Of a stretch of DNA of 64,000 bases, positions 50,601-56,600 are shown piece after piece. Source of the stretch: Molossus alvarezi (Eukaryota > Chordata > Mammalia > Chiroptera > Molossidae). The position numbers and the translations under genes are program-made. Below the pieces are notes generated by a model. It ran no database searches. It worked only from the letters and a program-made list of their open reading frames with translations, and was not told where the DNA came from. Location: NCBI GenBank assembly GCA_037176705.1, contig CM073905.1, forward strand, positions 28,490,986 through 28,554,985. The letters are read 5' to 3'. The number at the start of each line of letters is the position of its first letter. Position 1 is the first letter of the stretch.

Positions 50601-53600
50601 ACTTTCCTATACATGGATCTGTTTCAAGACCAACGGTGAGGCTCCAAGAGGTGAAATGCCTTAACCAAAGTTACATAGCTCTTGTAAATAACACAGTTGA
50701 AACTTGAACCCAGGTCTTCTGCTTCCAAGTCTAACAACACATACCACAATAGACAGGCACACTCAGGACTGAAACCGGGTTCTTGGAATTCTGGGTGTTT
50801 TTTTTTTTTTTAACTGCTGTTCCATGTTTCTTTAACTCCTTGAGCTAGGCATTGTATACCCTACCCATTGGATGGAACATGTCACATTATAGCTATATAA
50901 TCTCGAGATGCCAAGACACGTTAGGTAACAATCTCCTCTCTCAGGGCTGGCCCCTTGAAGTTATTCACAAATACTTCTCTATCCTCATAGGTCTGCTCAC
51001 TGCTACTGTGGCATCTCGCATTCACCGAGCAGCCCAGCCTGCCCTCCTCTATTTGGTGCCATTTACCTTATTGCCACTCCTCACGATGGCCTATTTAAAG
51101 GTGAGAGAAGCAGTTATAAACCTGTAAAAGCACTAACTTGGCATTGATCCAGGGCTTGGGTATGTATTCTTGCCGGAGGTGGTTCTACTTAAGCCCCTGG
51201 GCTCTTGACATTAGGGTTTTGTTTTACTAACCTGATATTAGCAACATCTTCCAGATTCTGGCAGAAAATGCTAATGAGTTAGACCGCTACATCACCTGCT
51301 CATGGATAATTAACTGAAATCCCTAGAGCCCAGCTGCAGAGACTTTCTGCTCTTCTTAAAAGCAGCACCCTGTTGCCACCAAACAGTTCTTTTAATACTC
51401 TGCATTAAAGTTTGGAAATAGAAGCAAGCAGAAACAACAGGGTGTCAACACACCCACCTGGCCTTCCTCCAGCAGGCTGCTATGCCAGGCAGGCTTAATG
51501 CCCCAGGCACTGTAAGTGCTTGCTTGGCTCCAAGTGGTTTTCCTAAACTACCTGGCACATAAAGCCTGCATCAAGGTCTCTTCTACAGGGGACCGCTTTC
51601 AGTACAGCAAACCAGATAGAGACTGTAGAGTGAAGACTAGAGAGCCGCAGGAGTTCTCTGAAGTCAGAGGGGCTGGTGAACCATTGTTTATGTTTCCTCT
51701 CCACCTCTGTAGGGTGGGCAGGGACTTTGTCCATGTGCTGTGGCCTGCCTGCAAGGTCTCTACAGTGTGTTCCTGGACACATCGCTGGAGCCCACATCTA
51801 CCTGAACAAAGAGTGGACAGGATCAACAGGGCGTTATTACACGCACCTGACCTCCCCAATCTACACAGAGCATACTTCTACATAAAGCCACTTCCCCAAG
51901 ACTGGAAGAGACAGCTATTTCCTCTTAATTCATAGAAGCAAACAGAAAAGTAAACAAAACAAAGACATCTGTCAAATGAACGCACAAGAAAAATCCCCAG
52001 GGAAATAAAAAAAAAGCCCTGGCTGGTGTGGCTCCATTGGTTGGAGTGTCATCCTGTACCAGGAGGTGGTAGGTTCAATCCCTAGTTGGGGTGCACGCAG
52101 GAGGAAGCTGATCAATATTTATCCCTTCCTCTCTGAAATCATAAAGAGGATTCAAAGAAATGGTCATAAAGATCTTCACCAAACTTGAGAGTGGAATAAA
52201 AGAACTTAAGAAGAATGTCAACAAAGAATTAGAAAGAACCGAGCAGACCTGAAGAATACAATAACTGAAATAAGCACATTAGAAGGACTCAATTACAGAT
52301 TAGCACAGAAGAAGGCCTCAGTGACCTAAAGGACCTAGTGGGAATCAACAAATCAGAACAGTAGAAAGAGAAAATAATTTCAATAAACAAGGATAGTTTA
52401 AGTCCCACTGGAATAATATTAAGTGCTCAAATATTTGCATTATAAGAGATACTAGAAAGAAGTAATGGTTGAAAAATTTCCTGACCTGGGAAAGGAAATG
52501 GACATCCCTGGAAGCACAGCTAGTTCCAAACAAGTGAACCCAAGAGACCCACACAAAGACATATCGTAGTTAAAATGTGAAAGTTAGAGACAGTCAGGAA
52601 GGAAGCAAGAGAAAAACCTACAACTTAGAATAATTTATCCAGCAGTGTTATTCAGAATAGGAGGAGAGATAAAAAGAGTTACCCAGACAAGTAAAAACCT
52701 CAGTATAGCCAGACATTCAATATAGCAAAGCAGACAAAAGCAAAAAGTTTTAAACTACGGTAAGTAGTTTGGAGATACACAACATACACACAGAAATCTA
52801 AAGTGTGACATCAAGAACATAAAGCAGGAAGAGAAGATAAAAAAATGTAGTCCTTATATAATATACAGGGTGGGGCAAAAGTAGGTTTACAGTTCATATA
52901 AAAATACAATAATAATTAGCCCTGGCGCTGGTGTGGCTCAGCGGTTAGAGCATCAGCCTGTGGTCCAGAAAGACCGGGTTTAGTTCCCGATAAGGGCATG
53001 TACCTCAGTTGCGGTTTGTCCCCGGCTCTGGTTGGGTCGTGTGGGGGGCGGCCACTCGATGTGTCCCTACTTTTTTTTTTTTTTTTTTTAATTTTTTTTT
53101 ATCCTCACCCGAGGATATTTTTCCATTTTTTTTTTTGGTACAGATAGAGTGGGAGGGAGAGAGAGAGAGAAACATCGACGTGAAGGGACACATCGAGTGG
53201 CTGCCACCCGCACGACCAACCAGGGCCGGGGACAAACTGCAACCGAAGTACGTGCCCTTAGCGGGAACCGAACCCGGGTCTCTCCGGACCGCAGGCCGAC
53301 GCTCTAACCGCTGAGCCAAACTGGCCAGGGCGATGTGTCCCTACTTTTGTCTCACCCTGTATTTGAACTTAAAACACCCATCAGCTTAAAATAGACTGCT
53401 ACATAGATAGACAGCTGTACATAAACCTCATGGTGACCAAAACCCTACATAAGATACACAAAGAGAAAGGAACCTAAGTAGAACATTTAACAAAACAAAA
53501 CCAAAAAACAGCAAAGCACGGGAAGATATCAAGAGAAAAAGAAAGGAATAGAGGACAACTATAAATAAAAACAATGAAAATGGCAATATAAGTACATATT

Positions 53601-56600
53601 TATCAGTAATTACTTTAAATGTAAACAGGTTAAGCCCTGGCTGGTTTGACTCAGCAGTTGGAAGGTCAGCCTCATGGACTAAGGAGTCAAGGATTCAACT
53701 CCGGTCAAGGGCACGTACCTTGGTTGCAGTTCATGCCTGGCGCTGGTTGGGGTCATGAGGGAGGCGAACTGTTGATGTGTCTCTCTCTCCTCAGGTGAGG
53801 ATTGAAAAAAATATATATGTAAATAGGTTAAATGCTCCTGACATGAGGTGACTGAATGGATTTTTAAAAACACCATGACGTGGCTGTATGCTGCTTACAA
53901 GAGATTCACTTCAAGTTGAAAGACACAAATTGAATGTAAAAGGATGGAAAATGATATTCCATACAAATAGAAAGTTGGAGTAGCAATATTTATATCAGAC
54001 AAAATAGATTTTAAAGTGAAAAAAGAACATTACATAATTGTAAATGTCTATGTACCCAACAAAGGAGTACCTAAATATATAAAGCAGTTATTATTGGGGG
54101 ATTTTATTATTATTTTTATTTATTTATTTATTTATTTTATCCTCACCCGAGGACATTTTTCCATTTTTTGTTCAGGTAGAGTGGGAGAGAGAGAGAGAGA
54201 AACATCGATGTGAAAGGAACACATCGAGTGGCTTCCACCCGCACAACCAACCAGGGCCGGGGACAAACTGCAACCGAGGTACACGCCCTTAGCGGGAACC
54301 GAACCCGGGTCTCTCAGGACCGCAGGCCAACGCTCTAACCGCTGAGCCAAACTGGCCAGGGCTTATTGGGGGATTTTAAAACTCCATTCACATCAATGGA
54401 TAGATCAGACAGACAGAAAATGATGGAATAATGACCTTAAATGTCATATTAGACAAGATTGACTTAAGTTCATGAAGCATTCTCCAGTATAGATCATACA
54501 TTAGGCCATAACGCAAGCCTCAATACAAGATTAAAATCATAGCAAGCATCTTTTCTGACCACAGTAGTATGAAACTAGAAATCAACTACAAAAACAAATG
54601 GAAAAAAACTTTTCAAAATTTATGAGGTGCACCAAAAGCAGTTCTAAGAGGGAAGTTCATAGCTATACAGGCCTACCTAAAGAAACAAGAAAAAGAACAA
54701 CAAACAGAACCCCAAGTAGAAGAAAGGAAATAGTTAAGCTCAGAGCAAAATATAAATTTAAAAAACAGTAGAAAAGATCAATAAAGCTAAAAGCTGGTTC
54801 TTTGAAAAGGTAAATATATAATAAATCTTTAGCCAAAAAGAGAACCAAGATGTGGTTCTCACTAGAATCTAACTATGCTGGCACCTAGGTCTCAGACTTC
54901 CACTTTCCAGAACTCATAGAAATAAATTTCTGTTTATCAGCAAATAAATAAAAGAGAAGTTAGAACTGATACCACAGAAATACAAAGAATCATTAGAGAA
55001 TACTATGAACAATTATATGCCAGCAAATGTGACAATCTAAAAGAAATGGATAAATTTCCAGAAGTATATAACTTCCCAAGACTGAACTAGGAAGAAATAT
55101 AAAATCTAAACAGACTATGAAATACTCGTGAAGAAATTGAAGCAGTAATATATTTTTTAAAATAGCTCCCAACAAATAGATGGCTTCACAGGTGCATTCC
55201 ACCAAGCATTCAAAGAAGAAAATGAATACTTGTTAAACTATTTCAAAAATTGAAGAGGAAAGGTGCTTAAAAACTAATTTTATAGGCCAGCGTTACCCTG
55301 ATACCAAAACCATGTAAAGATACTACAAAAAGAGAAAGTGGCAGGTCAAGATCATCTTTAAACATTGATATAAAAATTCTCAAAATATTAGCAAACCATA
55401 TTTAGCAGTACATTAAAAGGATTATATACATCATGGCCAAGTGAGATTTCATCCCAAGGATGGTTGACCATTCATCTATAAATCAATCAATACACCACAT
55501 CACGTTAACAAAATAAAGGATAAAAAACCTTATGGTCATCTCAATAGATGCATCTGACAAAATTCAACATTCTTTTATTATAAAGACTCAACAGAGTGGG
55601 TATAGAAGGAATATATATCTCAGTATATTAAAGGCCATACAAACCTACAGGTAATATTATACTCAATGGTGAAAAGCTGAAAACCATCCTTGAAGATTAG
55701 GAACAAGACAAGGATGTCCACTACTACTTCTATTCAACATAGTATTGGAAGTCCCGGCCACAGCAGTCAGATAAAACAAAAGATATAAAAGGCATCCAGA
55801 TTAGAAAGGAAGAAATAAAACTCTGTTGCAGATGACATGATACTGTATGTAGAAAACCCCAAAGACTTCACCAATAAACTACTTGAACTAACAAATGACT
55901 TCATATAGTTGCAGGATGTAGAGTCAATGTACAGAAATTGTTGCATTTCTATACATCAATAATGAACAATCAGAAGAAATTGTGAAGACAGTCTGTCTAC
56001 AGTTGTATCAAAAAGTATAAAATAGCCCAGGTGATGTGGCTCAGTGGATTGAGTGTCCCATGGACTGAGAGGTCTCAGTTCGATTCCCGGTCAGGGCACA
56101 TGCCTGGGTTTTGGGCTTGATCTCCAGTAGGGGGCCATGCAGGAGGCAGCCTGTTGATGTTTCTCACATCAATGTTTCTCTCTCAAAAAAAAATCAAAGT
56201 ATAAAATGCCTAGGAATAAGTTTAACCAAAGAGGTGAAAGACCTGTGCCCTGAAAACGTTGAAGAAAAATTGAACAAGATACAAATAAATGGAAGGATAT
56301 ACCTTGCTCATGGATTTGGAAGGATTAATAGTGTTAAAATGTCCTTACTAAAGTAGCATACAGATTTAGTGCAATCCCTATTAAAATACCAAAGACATTC
56401 TTCTCAGAATTAGAACTAATCCTAAAATTTATATAGAACCACAAAAGACCCCAAATAGCCAAAGAAATCTTAAGAACACATCCTGATAGCAAATTATATT
56501 ACAAAGCTACAATAATCAAAACAGTATGGTACTGGCATTTAAAAAACACATCAGTGAAATGACTGAAGATCCTAGAAATCCCTGCTTACATGGTCAACTA

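Larger units (their letters stand above)
52866..53359. mobile_element. Mariner-like MITE carrying two SINEs
   Basis: Left end CAGGGTGGGGCAAAAGTAGG at 52866. Right end CCTACTTTTGTCTCACCCTG at 53340-53359 is its inverted copy with two mismatches. TA flanks both (52864, 53360). Only about 70 bases of the element's own sequence remain besides the SINEs. Confidence 0.82.
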
